Positions 20,742 through 30,346 of a stretch of 64,000 nucleotides of DNA are shown here, piece after piece. Below the pieces are notes generated by a model. The model worked only from the letters and a program-made list of their open reading frames with translations, made no database searches and was not told where the DNA came from. Source of the stretch: Saussurea involucrata (taxonomy: Eukaryota; Streptophyta; Magnoliopsida; Asterales; Asteraceae). The stretch covers positions 62,001 through 126,000 of the forward strand of contig JAWVWS010001001.1 of the NCBI GenBank assembly GCA_033807775.1. The letters run 5' to 3'. The position numbers and the translations under genes are program-made. Each line of letters opens with the position of its first letter. Position 1 is the stretch's first letter.

Positions 20742-23700
20742 ATGACTTCACGTGAGCACTTGCTATTGGGACCAACTCCAAACCACCTTGTCTCTATCAA
20801 GGTGAGTATAGCCAATGGCGAGATAGATTCATGATCTTCATTGAATCTAAGGACAACTATGTGTACATCAAGAAAGCTCTTGAAGATGGTCCGATTCCTT
20901 GGCCGAAGAAGACCATTGCACCAACTGCAGCAAATCATGTGACTAGTTACGAGGACAAGACTGAAGACGACCTGACCGAAGAGGAAAGTGGCAGAATAGA
21001 AGGAGAAAAGCATGTCAAGAGATATCTTATCCAAGCACTTCCCAACCCAATTTACCAAGCTATCGACAGCTACAAAGGTACGGCAAAAGGCATGTGGGAT
21101 CAAGTGGCTACAATGATGCGTGGGAGCGTTGTCGGTAATCAACTAAAGATCAACAGCACAATAACCAATTTCGATGGTTTCAAGCAGCGCAATGGCGAGA
21201 CTCTCACCCCAAGCATATGAACGCTTCTGCTTACTTCGCAATGAACTGAACAAGAACCAGATCGTCCGTTCCAACACGGAAAATGCGCTCAAAATTCTCA
21301 AAAATCTGCTACCAGAATGGAAGGTGTATGCTTCTCATGTCAAGCATAACAACTTGATAGAGAACATCAGTATCAACGAACTGTATGAGACGCTTCTTCA
21401 TGACGAAGATGAAGTAAATGAACTTCTGGGCGAGAAGAAGACTGAAGCAAAGCCAGCTGCTGATCCTATAGCACTCATGTCCTCCAAGAAAGGGAAATCT
21501 TCGAGTCGTCACTCCAAACGCGCTAAACAGCAAAGCTCTTCCGAATCTGAAAAGGAAGATAGTGACTCGAATGATGAAGTAGCTGACTTCAAGAAAGCTA
21601 TTGCTCTGCTCAGTAAAACTTTCCAACAACAGACATTCTATAAGAAGCCAACGTCGAATAATCAGCGCTACTCCACCGCCTCCAACAAGCGCCATAATTA
21701 TCAAGACAAGCACGAGGGAAAGAAGAAAGTTGATGAGCAGGGCACGTCTGAGAAGAAGGAAAAGAAGGAGAAAGAAGATAGAAAGAAGAAAGATGAAGCA
21801 GTGACCTGCTACAACTGTGGAAAGCTTGGTCATTTTGCTAAAGATTGCATAAGGCATGTGGTAAAGAATTCTCAATACTACAAGGCCAAACTGGCATTGG
21901 CTGAGCAGAAGGAAGCTGGAGAAGCTATGTTTGTCGAAAACGACTACTGGTTGGGTCGTTCTGATGATGAAAGCGATTCAGACTGTGCAAATGCTTTCAT
22001 GGGCTATCACTCTCCAGCTGATGAAGAGAAGACAAGTCAGGTATGTGAATCTTCTCAACAAGAGTTTATGAATGATATGAAATCCCTTATTGATCAGGCG
22101 AATTCCTTTAAGGCCACCACTAAAGAACAAAAGCTTGAGATTAGTTCACTAACCAAAAAGCTAGATGTTCAAACACGATTAACTGAAAAACATAAGTCTG
22201 AAAATGCTATGTTAAAGGAAAGATGCAAAATCCTTTCAATAGCACCCAAAGACTTAAGGGCCAAATTATCTGATCTTCAAGATCAGTTTGATCAGTGCAT
22301 GAATGAGAAAGAAGAACTTGTTTATCAATGTTCCTCTCTTCAAATTCAGCACAACGAGTTTGTTACTAAAATTCTTGATCTTGAAACCAAGCTCCACAAA
22401 AGGGGTCAAACTGATCAAACCATCTTTCTGAATAAACCCAAAGAGATCACTTATTTTAACAAAGAGTGGGGAATCGGATATGATAACCCACACTATTTGA
22501 AAAAGGGAAGATATCAAACTCCTACTCTGTATGATTTTGCATGTTTTGGGTTAGATGAAAAGTATCCGGAATATGCCATTCAATGGACTGGTCCTCTTGA
22601 ACCTGAAAAGGAAGTGGAAACCGAGGAATATAAGCGTGCACACAAACAAGGAATACATCTTCCGTTTTGTTATGAACCTTTGAATAATTTCTATAAAAAG
22701 AACAAAATGTATCTCTCAAATGACTACTTCGACCCTTACAAGGTTGCTAAGCCCAAGGATTCCTCCAAAAAGGATGAGGACCAAGCACCCGAAACCAAGA
22801 ATGAGACGGACGAGTTTAAACTCTATGTTCCTCCTCTCATCTTGGAAGAAAAGATTGTCGAGTTGGAGGAGTCGCTTGAGAAAGAAAGGTCTGTTTTTCA
22901 AAACGAGAAGAAAGCGCTAATTCAGGAACTTGAGAAACTCAAATCTGAGAAAACCGAAGGTGTGTCAAATGAAGAAAAGGAAACCCTTTAGTGTGAAATC
23001 AATAAGCTCTCATCGAGACTGTCTGAAGTGACAAGAGAAACGATGAAAGAGCATATGATAAATAGTCAACTCCAAGTGCAGCTTGACTTGCTCCAAACTG
23101 CGAAGCAATTTTCACCTGAACTTTCCTCTAACTCATCTGACACATCCTCGTGTAAATCCTTCATCGGAAATATCTCTTCGCAAGAAAATAAAGTTTCTCA
23201 AGATGAGTGTGTTAAAAGGAATTTAAACTCTGATTTTTCAAACGCTTCCGCACCGAATTCCCCAAAGCACACAACCGAAAGCACAGTGTGTTCCTCGCCT
23301 TCCTCACCTGATTTAAGTCCTGAAATTTCTAAGATTGTTTTTTCAAAATACATGAACTCTGAAGGCAATTATGATGGAGAGTTTGAGTCGTTCCCTTTCG
23401 ACAAACCCCTCCCGTGTCACACTGATTTTCTGTCTCCAGTAGTCAATCATCCGGTCAATTTCTTAAAGGGTAACAGTTCTAACACAAAGGCCCCAGATGT
23501 GATCAAGATTTCACAATCAAAACTGACTTCTTAACCTGTTTCTAGACAGCAATCACAGCTGAGGCAAAAGACAGAGCAATTTCCTACCAAAGATATCGTT
23601 CCTTCGAAAGTCACTGACCATTCCGTCCCTGTTGTTTCAGATAAAATTGGTCAAGCAAAACAAGAAAAACCAAAGCGGCTGAACAAGAAACCTGTCAAGA

Positions 23701-24242
23701 AGGAAGCATCAAAGTCTTTCCCTACTGCATTCAATTCTAGAATAAACAAAGACAATTGTGTTTGGAATAATTGGAATCGTTTTGAAGGTTCTTTTCCGAT
23801 TAAACTTAATTCAGTTCATCAATTGATTCAATTATCGTGTGATTGTTTATGTTGTTCTAGATGTGGTTGGAATGATTTTGATGAAATTAATTTAAATGAT
23901 TGGTTTAAACCCAAAAATAAACCCCGTAATAATAAACAGAAATACTTTAAACAACGGGGTTTCCAATCTGAGGGTAAACCACAGCGGGAGACCAAATCCA
24001 CTCCTAGATGTGTTGCTCCTACTGAGGTTAAACCGGCACCAAAGAGGCAACCTGCTAAAAATCTTGTTCATCCACAAGGTGTAAAATCTACACCAAGGAG
24101 GCAACATGTGCCAAAACCAGTTTCTGCAAACGGTGTACAACCTGCACCTAAGGGGAAAGCTGTGTCAAAGCAAGTTCCTCCAAGAGGTGCCATACCTAAC
24201 CCTCCAGGACCTAAACAAATTTGGGTACCTAAAATCCGTTAA
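20742..24242 (+). pseudogene. Element C gag (about 1165 codons, two frameshifts, two stops)
   Basis: ATG 20742 opens MTSREHLLLG. The frame changes near 20780 to read GEYSQWRDRFMIFIE and changes back near 21205, so the two shifts compensate. The long open stretch to 22991 holds the end of the Gag core, an acidic/basic linker, the CCHC knuckle CYNCGKLGHFAKDC, and a long coiled coil. A TAG (22989) and a TAA (23532) interrupt one continuous frame that ends at 24242 with PKQIWVPKIR. Before the end lie CDCLCCSRCGWND, a CxxC-type motif, and Pro/Lys-rich repeats (PAPKRQPAK, STPRRQHVPK, PAPKGKAVSK). Gag forms the particle. This copy is dead but lightly damaged. Confidence 0.88.
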
Positions 24243-24252
24243 CTCGATTTTG

Positions 24253-24536
24253 CAGCACGGTCATGTGTGGTACTTAGATTCTGGATGCTCCAAGCACATG
24301 ACCGGAAGGAAGGAGCTTCTCACGAACTACAAGGAAGAATATGGTGGAGACGTGAGATTTGGGAACTAACATTCACAGAAAAGGCTGGAGGAGCAGTAAA
24401 CTTTGGCAATAACAGTAAAGGACAAGTTAGAGGTTATGGGGATTTAACAAAAGAAGATTTGACTATTCAGAAGGTTTTCTATGTGGAAGGCTTACAGCAC
24501 AATTTGTTCAGCATAAGTCAGTTTTTGGATAGTTTC
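24253..24536 (+). pseudogene. Element C pol, protease start, cut by E1
   Basis: CAG at 24253-24255 precedes HGHVWYLDSGCSKHMTG, the copia protease active site. The frame breaks at 24369 and continues in another frame as AVNFGNNSKGQVRGYGDL and YVEGLQHNLFSISQFLD. The sequence is cut at 24537 by E1. In the intact family, protease releases the Gag and Pol proteins. Confidence 0.85.
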
Positions 24537-25455
24537 TGTTGTTTCCCGTTTTGTTTAAACAAGATTATCAGATCTATTAGTTCAAGTTTATGTTTGATGC
24601 GGAATCGTATTTGAAGAACTAACATATATGTTTGATAGATTTAGAACACATAATATAAAGAAACAATATAAAGATGATATCTTGAAGATTACTGTTGTTT
24701 TATATATAAAGCAAGAACAGATTTAAAAGCAGTGAGTAAGCAAAGCTTTAAGCAGATATGACTCTTGATGTGCATAAGCTATGTGTTCTTATGATGTTTT
24801 TGTCTCTTGATTCTCAATTAGGAAGAACTCAACATGAGTCTTCCTTATATACTACTACAAGGGGACCATAAAGCATGAGCTACTATTGATCAGACGACAT
24901 TAATAGTTGAACGTCCTTTATTGCATTTAATGCCGCAGACGTCTATTATGTACTAAGCCCTATTGAGTCCACTCAGATTTTGACACGTGTTGAAGTTGGA
25001 CAGGGCAAGCTACCATGCAAGTTGATGAACAGGTCAGGAACAGTAGCAAGATATTTCTTTAACAGTGGCAAGATATTTTAAATATCTTCCAAGTCTACAG
25101 CCTGAACCGCAGAGGCTCTGTCAAGGGTGACAGAAGTTCTGTGGTTGGTTCCTTGGTGAGCATTCTTCTATAGATCTTTCTTTGGTCCTTTGGGAGTAGT
25201 CTTCACTGGGTTCCTTGTCTTCTGATGTTGTCCGCAGAGGCTCTGTTATTGGTAACAGAGGTTCTGTGGTTTTGGCCTTCTGAAAGCGTCCTTCTATAGT
25301 TTCTTCGGTCTTTGATTACTCTTGATCAAACTTCCTTTGATTCTTCTGAGATGCCCGACAGAGCTTCTGTTGCACTCAACAGAGCTTCTGTGGAAGTTTT
25401 TCTATACTTGGCCATTTTTCAATACTTCTAATATTTCAGAATATTGGAGCTAACA
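24537..25455 (-). repeat. Element E1 3' LTR
   Basis: On the plus strand it reads from TGTTGTTTCCCG to GGAGCTAACA, about 919 bp. On the minus strand it starts TGTTAGCTCC, like the start of the A LTR (TGTTAGCCCC). It is preceded by GTTTC (24532-24536) in element C. Minus-strand TATATAAGG (24843-24851) and CACGTG (24984-24989) mark the likely promoter. Words of the type ACAGAAGCTCTG and CAGAGGTTCTG are frequent. Confidence 0.75.
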
Positions 25456-25470
25456 ATCTCCCCCTAAGTA
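25456..25470 (-). promoter_or_regulatory. Polypurine tract (E1)
   Basis: On the minus strand a run containing TTAGGGGGAGAT directly abuts the LTR. Confidence 0.85.
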
Positions 25471-25638
25471 TTGAAAAATAAATGGTTGAATTTATGCATT
25501 TTGACCTAAGTAATAAAAAGAGGTTAAACAATACCTCAGAAGATTATTTCTTTCATTTGGAATTTATGCCTGAGGCATTTACATTTGAGTACATTAAATG
25601 AACAGAAATAAACGTTGACAGAGTTTCTTTGAAGAGAC

Positions 25639-27770
25639 TCAGATTTTTGCATTTGGGAAGTCGTTGAACTTTCTGTTGTCTTTTCCTACTTCCTTGAGTT
25701 CTTCATAGAATTTGAGGCAGAGATTTCTTAAGCCTAGTGTAGCATCAATCTCTTTGATCATCATCAGAGCAGATTCTTCGTCCATAAGCTCTGTTGCTTT
25801 GTTCTCCTCTAGTATTTTTCTGAACATGTTCAGAGTACTGGTTGTGTACTTCTGACAGTCCATTGTCACAAACAATTTAAGTTGATCAGCAGGATTTTTG
25901 AATACTAACCCGTACCTTGACGTTTTGATGATAGAATTGGGTATGGCATTGGGTGGGTAGAAATCCTCTGGAGGTCTGATACTTAAGGTAGTCACGCCTA
26001 GATCGATGGCTAGTTGAAAGTCGAGCATGCTGTAGATTAGGAGCTTTTCACGCATCGCCTTTCTGAGAACTCGATAAGACCTTTGGTGGCAGTCGTCATT
26101 GAAGTTGTCTTTCGTCCATTGCAGAAGGTCAGGTAAGTCATAGGGATTGAGGTTTCGGATATCAGCATCAGAGAATTGATTCTCTGATCTGTCAGACCTT
26201 TTGACTTTCCAGATTGTATACATCGTATGAGGATAAGTTCTCATTTTAGAGTATTTACAATAGATTACCTTCTTTATTTTGTGAATGGAGTAAACTTGGT
26301 TGACCGGTTTTGACTTTGTAGAGGTGAAGATAGCATCGAGTTCCACTCTTAGCTTCTGATCTCGGACATGAGCTGGCAGATCGCTCTGGAAGTGTTGTCT
26401 GTAGAGATAACTGTAAACTTGCTCTTTCATTTGTTCAATGGTTGGAGTAGTTCTTGGAATTGGTCTCCTTAGTTCATCCATTTGTCGAGTGATGTCTGCT
26501 ATTTTACCTTCTGTTACCTTAGCTGTGGGATCCAGGGTTGGGTTTTCTGACAGAGGATTCAAGTTTAATGCCCAGTCTTCCTCTTCGGGTTTAGGAGTGA
26601 CGAAGGCATTAAAGGCACCTTTCATCAACTTCTCTGTAGCAACTGGCATTTTCTTCTTTGGCTCTTCTTCTGTCATTATTCCCTTGCCTTTATCTTTTGG
26701 TTTTGAGGTTTCAGAGGTTGGGTTTTGGATTTGTGTGGGTGGAACCTTTGTAGATTTGACAGTTGGAGGTTCTGTGGGTTTTGGGGTTGGATGCTCTGAT
26801 GTTTTGGTTGTTGCCTCTGAAGGTTTTGATACTTCGGGTTCTGAGGACTCTGTAGGTGAAGAGTTTTCGGGTCTTGGAGGTGGAATGTCAAATCGCTTTG
26901 CTGATTGAAAAGCAGATATAAATTCCATTCTGCGAAGAATGAACTCTGCAGTGTGTTTTGGTCTTTGGGGTTTTCGAGCTATGGATTTGACTCTAGTTTT
27001 GCGCGGGATTGGTTGTGAGGTTGGTGTTGGTTTTTTGGCTGAGGGTGGAGTTTGTTCTGAGGATGAGGATGCAAGAGTGATTACCTTAGGTTCTGTGGTT
27101 GGTGCATCCTCTGCTGAGATAGAGGTGTTTTGCCTCTGTTGTGCTCCCTTCTGGGTTTCTGTTGTAGAAGGTTCTGCAGTTTTCTCTGTAGTTTTTGCAG
27201 CAACAGCTTCTGTTGTTTCCTTTGTTCTCTCCCCCTCAGGATGACCAGATGCACCATCATCAGGATCATCCTGCCTTCTTTTAGCAGCAACTTCTGTTCT
27301 GCAGGTGTCTTGAGTTGCTTGCCTTGCTGCATGTTTCTTCATTGTTTCAAGGTAGATTGCGATCGAAGTCTTGAAGGCTTTGGTCGCACTTTTCTCGAAC
27401 TCTGTAGTGGTTGTTTTGGCAATGTTAGTGGCAGAGGTGATGGCAGCAGCAACAGAAGTTTCTGCAGTTGACTTCATTTATGCAAGGGCTGTTTTAACCT
27501 CTTTGGATAAGGTATCCACTTTGGTATTTAATCCTGTAAGCGCGCCTGAAGTCGAATCTATAAAAATCGTGAATAAGCTTTGCAACTTATTCAATGTTTG
27601 AGTTACAGAGGTTACAAAGACTTGGAACTCATCCTTCGTAACATGTTCCTCTTGGGTAACCTCTGGAGGAACAACCCCTTCTCCAGAGTGAGTCCCTGTT
27701 CCTGGGACACCTTCTTTCACCCTTGTTTGTACGTTGGGGGTGGAAGGATTTCCATCTGATCTTTGAGAAG
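25639..27770 (-). pseudogene. E1 ORF3, C-terminal part
   Basis: One frame runs from 27770 to the stop at 25639 with a single TAA (27478-27480) between ...KTALA and MKSTAE. The N-terminal part contains VPPEVTQEEHVTKDEFQVF and a short coiled coil, matching the tandem array. The middle is Thr/Pro/Glu-rich and low complexity. The C-terminal ~220 residues form a more ordered, charged domain (QVYSIHKIKKVIYCKYSK, YDLPDLLQWTKDNFNDD, LRNLCLKFYEELKEVG). E2 carries a related C-terminal domain (29250-28936). No signal peptide or transmembrane helix is apparent. The protein is the Sirevirus third ORF, sometimes called env-like; its function is unknown. Confidence 0.8.
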
Positions 27771-27775
27771 AAACC
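27771..27775. repeat. E2 target-site duplication, left (AAACC)
   Basis: AAACC precedes the LTR and matches 40673-40677. Confidence 0.93.
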
Positions 27776-28737
27776 TGTTGGTCCCGAAAGGCCTATACAA
27801 GTTTGTAGAAGGGGGGGGGTTGAATACAAACACACTATTTTACTTTTCTAAATTGTTTATTGATAAATCATTAACAATTTACAGCTTGTTGCGGAAACAA
27901 GATTAAGGATAAACCTAAATCTAAACAAGTTGGAACACTAAGGTTTCTTGCACTAAGAAAGATAAGGGGATTACTAATAAAATCATATCTTAAGAGAGAT
28001 TTGAACTTGTCCAGAGTTAGCAAGTTACTTCAAATGAAGTGAGTTCATCTCTTTATATACTGCATGCATTTAATGCAATTCAGTATACGCTTTACACGTG
28101 TCATCAGCGGATTGGTTGCATGTCATTGACCTTTGTTGACAACCTTAGTAGCCGCATGAATGAACAGTGTAGTATCAGAGTGGTTGTACGATCTCAGATT
28201 TTCGGAGGTTCTTTTCTGACATTTCGTACGGTGGCGTGCAAGGGAGGTTAAGACAAAAGTACTTTGTACGGAGGACTTCATGATCAGCTTTCGTTGATTC
28301 AGCGATTATCATTTACTATTCAGCGAATGATAAAGTTCAGCGATAGCTGAAGTCTTGTACTTGATACTTCACGTTGAGTGGACAAATCTGCGTCTTCGCT
28401 GATCCGCATCAGTTCATTAGGAGACTTGTCGCTGGTTCTTGAGCTTAATCTTCGACTTCAGCGTAGAACCTTTGTTGACGTGAATCTTGTCTTCAGGGAT
28501 CATAAGTAAACAACTAACTTATCAGCGATCACCATAAGGACTGAACAGACTCAGCGATATGGTGAACAGTGTTCGCTGAATGTTTAATCTAAAAGAGCGA
28601 GAGTTCCTATCAGCAGTACTGTAAGATCTTAGTACTTATCAGCGATAGTGAAACTCTGATACATATTGTTTACTTACAATTTTCACTAAGTATTTAAGAT
28701 AGGGTCATTATCAAATCACTGAGGGTTTGGATCAACA
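27776..28737 (-). repeat. E2 3' LTR
   Basis: The 962-bp LTR has TGTTG/CAACA ends. It contains many TCAGCGA/TCGCTGA words (28300-28640), a G-box and a TATA box, and a run of nine G at 27811. It contains a 73-bp stretch near 28620-28700 that the 5' LTR lacks. Confidence 0.93.
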
Positions 28738-28752
28738 ATCTCCCCCTATTTG
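28738..28752 (-). promoter_or_regulatory. Polypurine tract (E2)
   Basis: The minus strand reads AAATAGGGGGAGATT immediately before the 3' LTR. Confidence 0.88.
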
Positions 28753-28935
28753 ATTATGACATAGCAACAAAGAAAATTGCTTTTCAGTACTGATGGAGTA
28801 AAGTACATTCGCTGAAATCTTTCTTTAAATCTTTGAATCAGGTTACAATTTGAATAAGAAAGATTACAAGTACAAGCGAAATAAATTATAAGTACTGAAG
28901 GATGACTGATACAATAGAGAATGAGGTGATTGTTG

Positions 28936-30192
28936 TCAGCCTTCAAAGGGTTCTTCCTTAATGAGAAGTTCATCAAGGGTTGTCCTTTCAGTTGGAATCA
29001 TCCAGTCAGGAACCTTTTCTCCTTTATTCTTTAGCTTCAGAGCAGCTTCAAAAATCAAGGGTTTTAGGTGTCGTGCCTGAATGTCTTTTCTGAAGTCGCA
29101 CCAGTAGATGAGATCTCTGAGCTGTTCGATTTGAGTGATTGGAAGCTCAGCGATTCGTTGAAAGCATTTACGTCCGTCGTAGTCAAGAAAGAATATTCCA
29201 TAAGGATTACTGATGACTTTACCAGGGACGAAAAGTTCACATGGTGGCAAAGAGATGTCAAGGGCAGATAGATCAGGATCAGGACCAAGTACTTCAGCGC
29301 GAGAGAAACCAATTCCAGTTTAATTTCGTATGACAGGACCTGAGTTTGAATCTTGACGTTTCTTCTTTGGTGAGCCCCTTTTTCTTTTCGGCTTTAGATC
29401 AGGAACAGGAGGAATATCCACACAAGAAGATATCAAATCGATCTGTCTGTTTATCAGCTTTTCGAAATGATCCTTGTACTTAGATTGTGATGGTTGGATA
29501 GCTAACCTCATCTCCAGCCATTCAGAGAGACCATACCTTTTTACAGTGTCAGCGCGAAAGGTTTCAGATGTGCCATCTTCTCTGAACATTTTGATGTCAA
29601 CAATAGGTACTCCGATGGAGGTTCTTCCAGAGATGAATACCTTGTTGATCTTCGCTGGACGATATCTGAAGTGGATTTTCTCTTTACACCAGATTAGGGT
29701 GGTCTGAGAAACTTCAACTTTCTTTTCCACGATCTTCTGGGCTTGTTCCCAAAGCTTTCGTTGGATTTGAATGGGAATACGCTTCAGCTTGGGGTCTTTG
29801 ACAGATTCTTGAGTGAGCTTGATGGCGTATTCTCTGTCTTTATCTTCAGCTTCCTTCCTTTCAGCGATGAGGCGTTCAGCTCTGAGATGTTCCTGGTATT
29901 CAGCTTTTGAAATTCTGAACTTAGGAGGAACTGAAGGCAGTTGATCGCGCCTTAGAATGATTCGCTGATCCTCGAATCGCTTTATCATTTCTTCTCTCCT
30001 CTTTTGATCTTCTTTACTCAGCCTTTGAGGAACTGAGGAAGGTCTGTTTCTGTGCGAGAGAGGTTGTTCTTCTGGTTCATCAGTCTCAGAGATTAAATCT
30101 AAGACTGGGATTATGTCTTCAGCGGTAGCTGGAATTATTGTTGAAGTCGCAATAGTAGAGCCTTCAGCGATATCCTCAAACAGGGGAGAGGA
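28936..30192 (-). pseudogene. E2 ORF3, exon 2 with one premature TAA
   Basis: The frame begins SSPLFEDIAEG and runs through a charged helical region (KAEYQEHLRAERLIAERKEA), PIVDIKMFREDGTSE, DTVKRYGLSEWLEMRL and a basic stretch KPKRKRGSPKKKRQ (nuclear-localisation-like). It stops with TAA at 29320-29322 and continues in the same frame to 28936 with PGKVISNPYGIFFLDYDGRK and IEQLRDLIYWCDFRKD, ending FEG. The last parts match the E1 ORF3 C-terminal domain. The whole of ORF3 would be about 1300 residues if spliced and if the TAA were a sense codon. Confidence 0.65.
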
Positions 30193-30346
30193 CTAGCTGA
30201 AACGCAGCGATCTTACAAATAAGAACTGGGTAGAAGAACTTGGGTAGAAAAGATAGAAAAAAATAATGTGGATGTGTATGGTGTTTGTGGAATGGATAAC
30301 TGATTGTTCAGAGATGATCAGGGAAGGAAAAATAAGTTTAGTGTAC
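30193..30346 (-). other. Candidate 154-bp intron in E2 ORF3
   Basis: On the minus strand the donor is TGTCAG/GTACACTAAAC and the acceptor CGTTTCAGCTAG/TCC. The interval is T-rich, contains a branch-point-like ACTAAAC, and holds the stop that ends exon 1. Removing it joins codon to codon in phase 0 and opens about 290 further codons, in the frame of 30192-29320. Confidence 0.6.

Larger units (their letters stand above)
19449..24536 (+). mobile_element. Copia element C, left portion (Sirevirus-like)
   Basis: The visible part holds an LTR, primer site, a 1-kb leader rich in TCCGG words, gag and the first part of protease. It is inserted in element B after TTCAC (19444-19448) and cut at 24537 by the minus-strand element E1. 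Confidence 0.85.
24537..27775 (-). mobile_element. Copia element E1, segment 1: 3' LTR and ORF3 C-terminal part
   Basis: E1 runs on the minus strand. Its 3' LTR is at the left, then the purine tract, 3' UTR and ORF3. E1 continues at 40678-41505 and 47065-48070 after removal of E2 and E3. The joins keep the ORF3 reading frame across both target sites. Its pol, gag and 5' LTR should lie beyond the window, right of element G. Confidence 0.85.

Noticed and set aside
20799..20807. Strong splice-donor-like AAG/GTGAGTA in element C gag
   Set aside because: It encodes the conserved Gly-Glu-Tyr-Ser of the Gag core, and joining it to the acceptor at 24255 does not keep the pol frame. I leave it as a coincidence.
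26438..27601. Plus-strand ORFs opposite E1 ORF3 (Val/Gly/Ser-rich)
   Set aside because: Shadows of the Thr/Pro/Ser-rich minus-strand frame, which matches E2 and the tandem array.
28039..28251. 70-codon ORF repeated identically at 40047-40259
   Set aside because: It lies in both LTRs of E2 across the promoter, so the identity reflects the LTR copies, not gene conservation.
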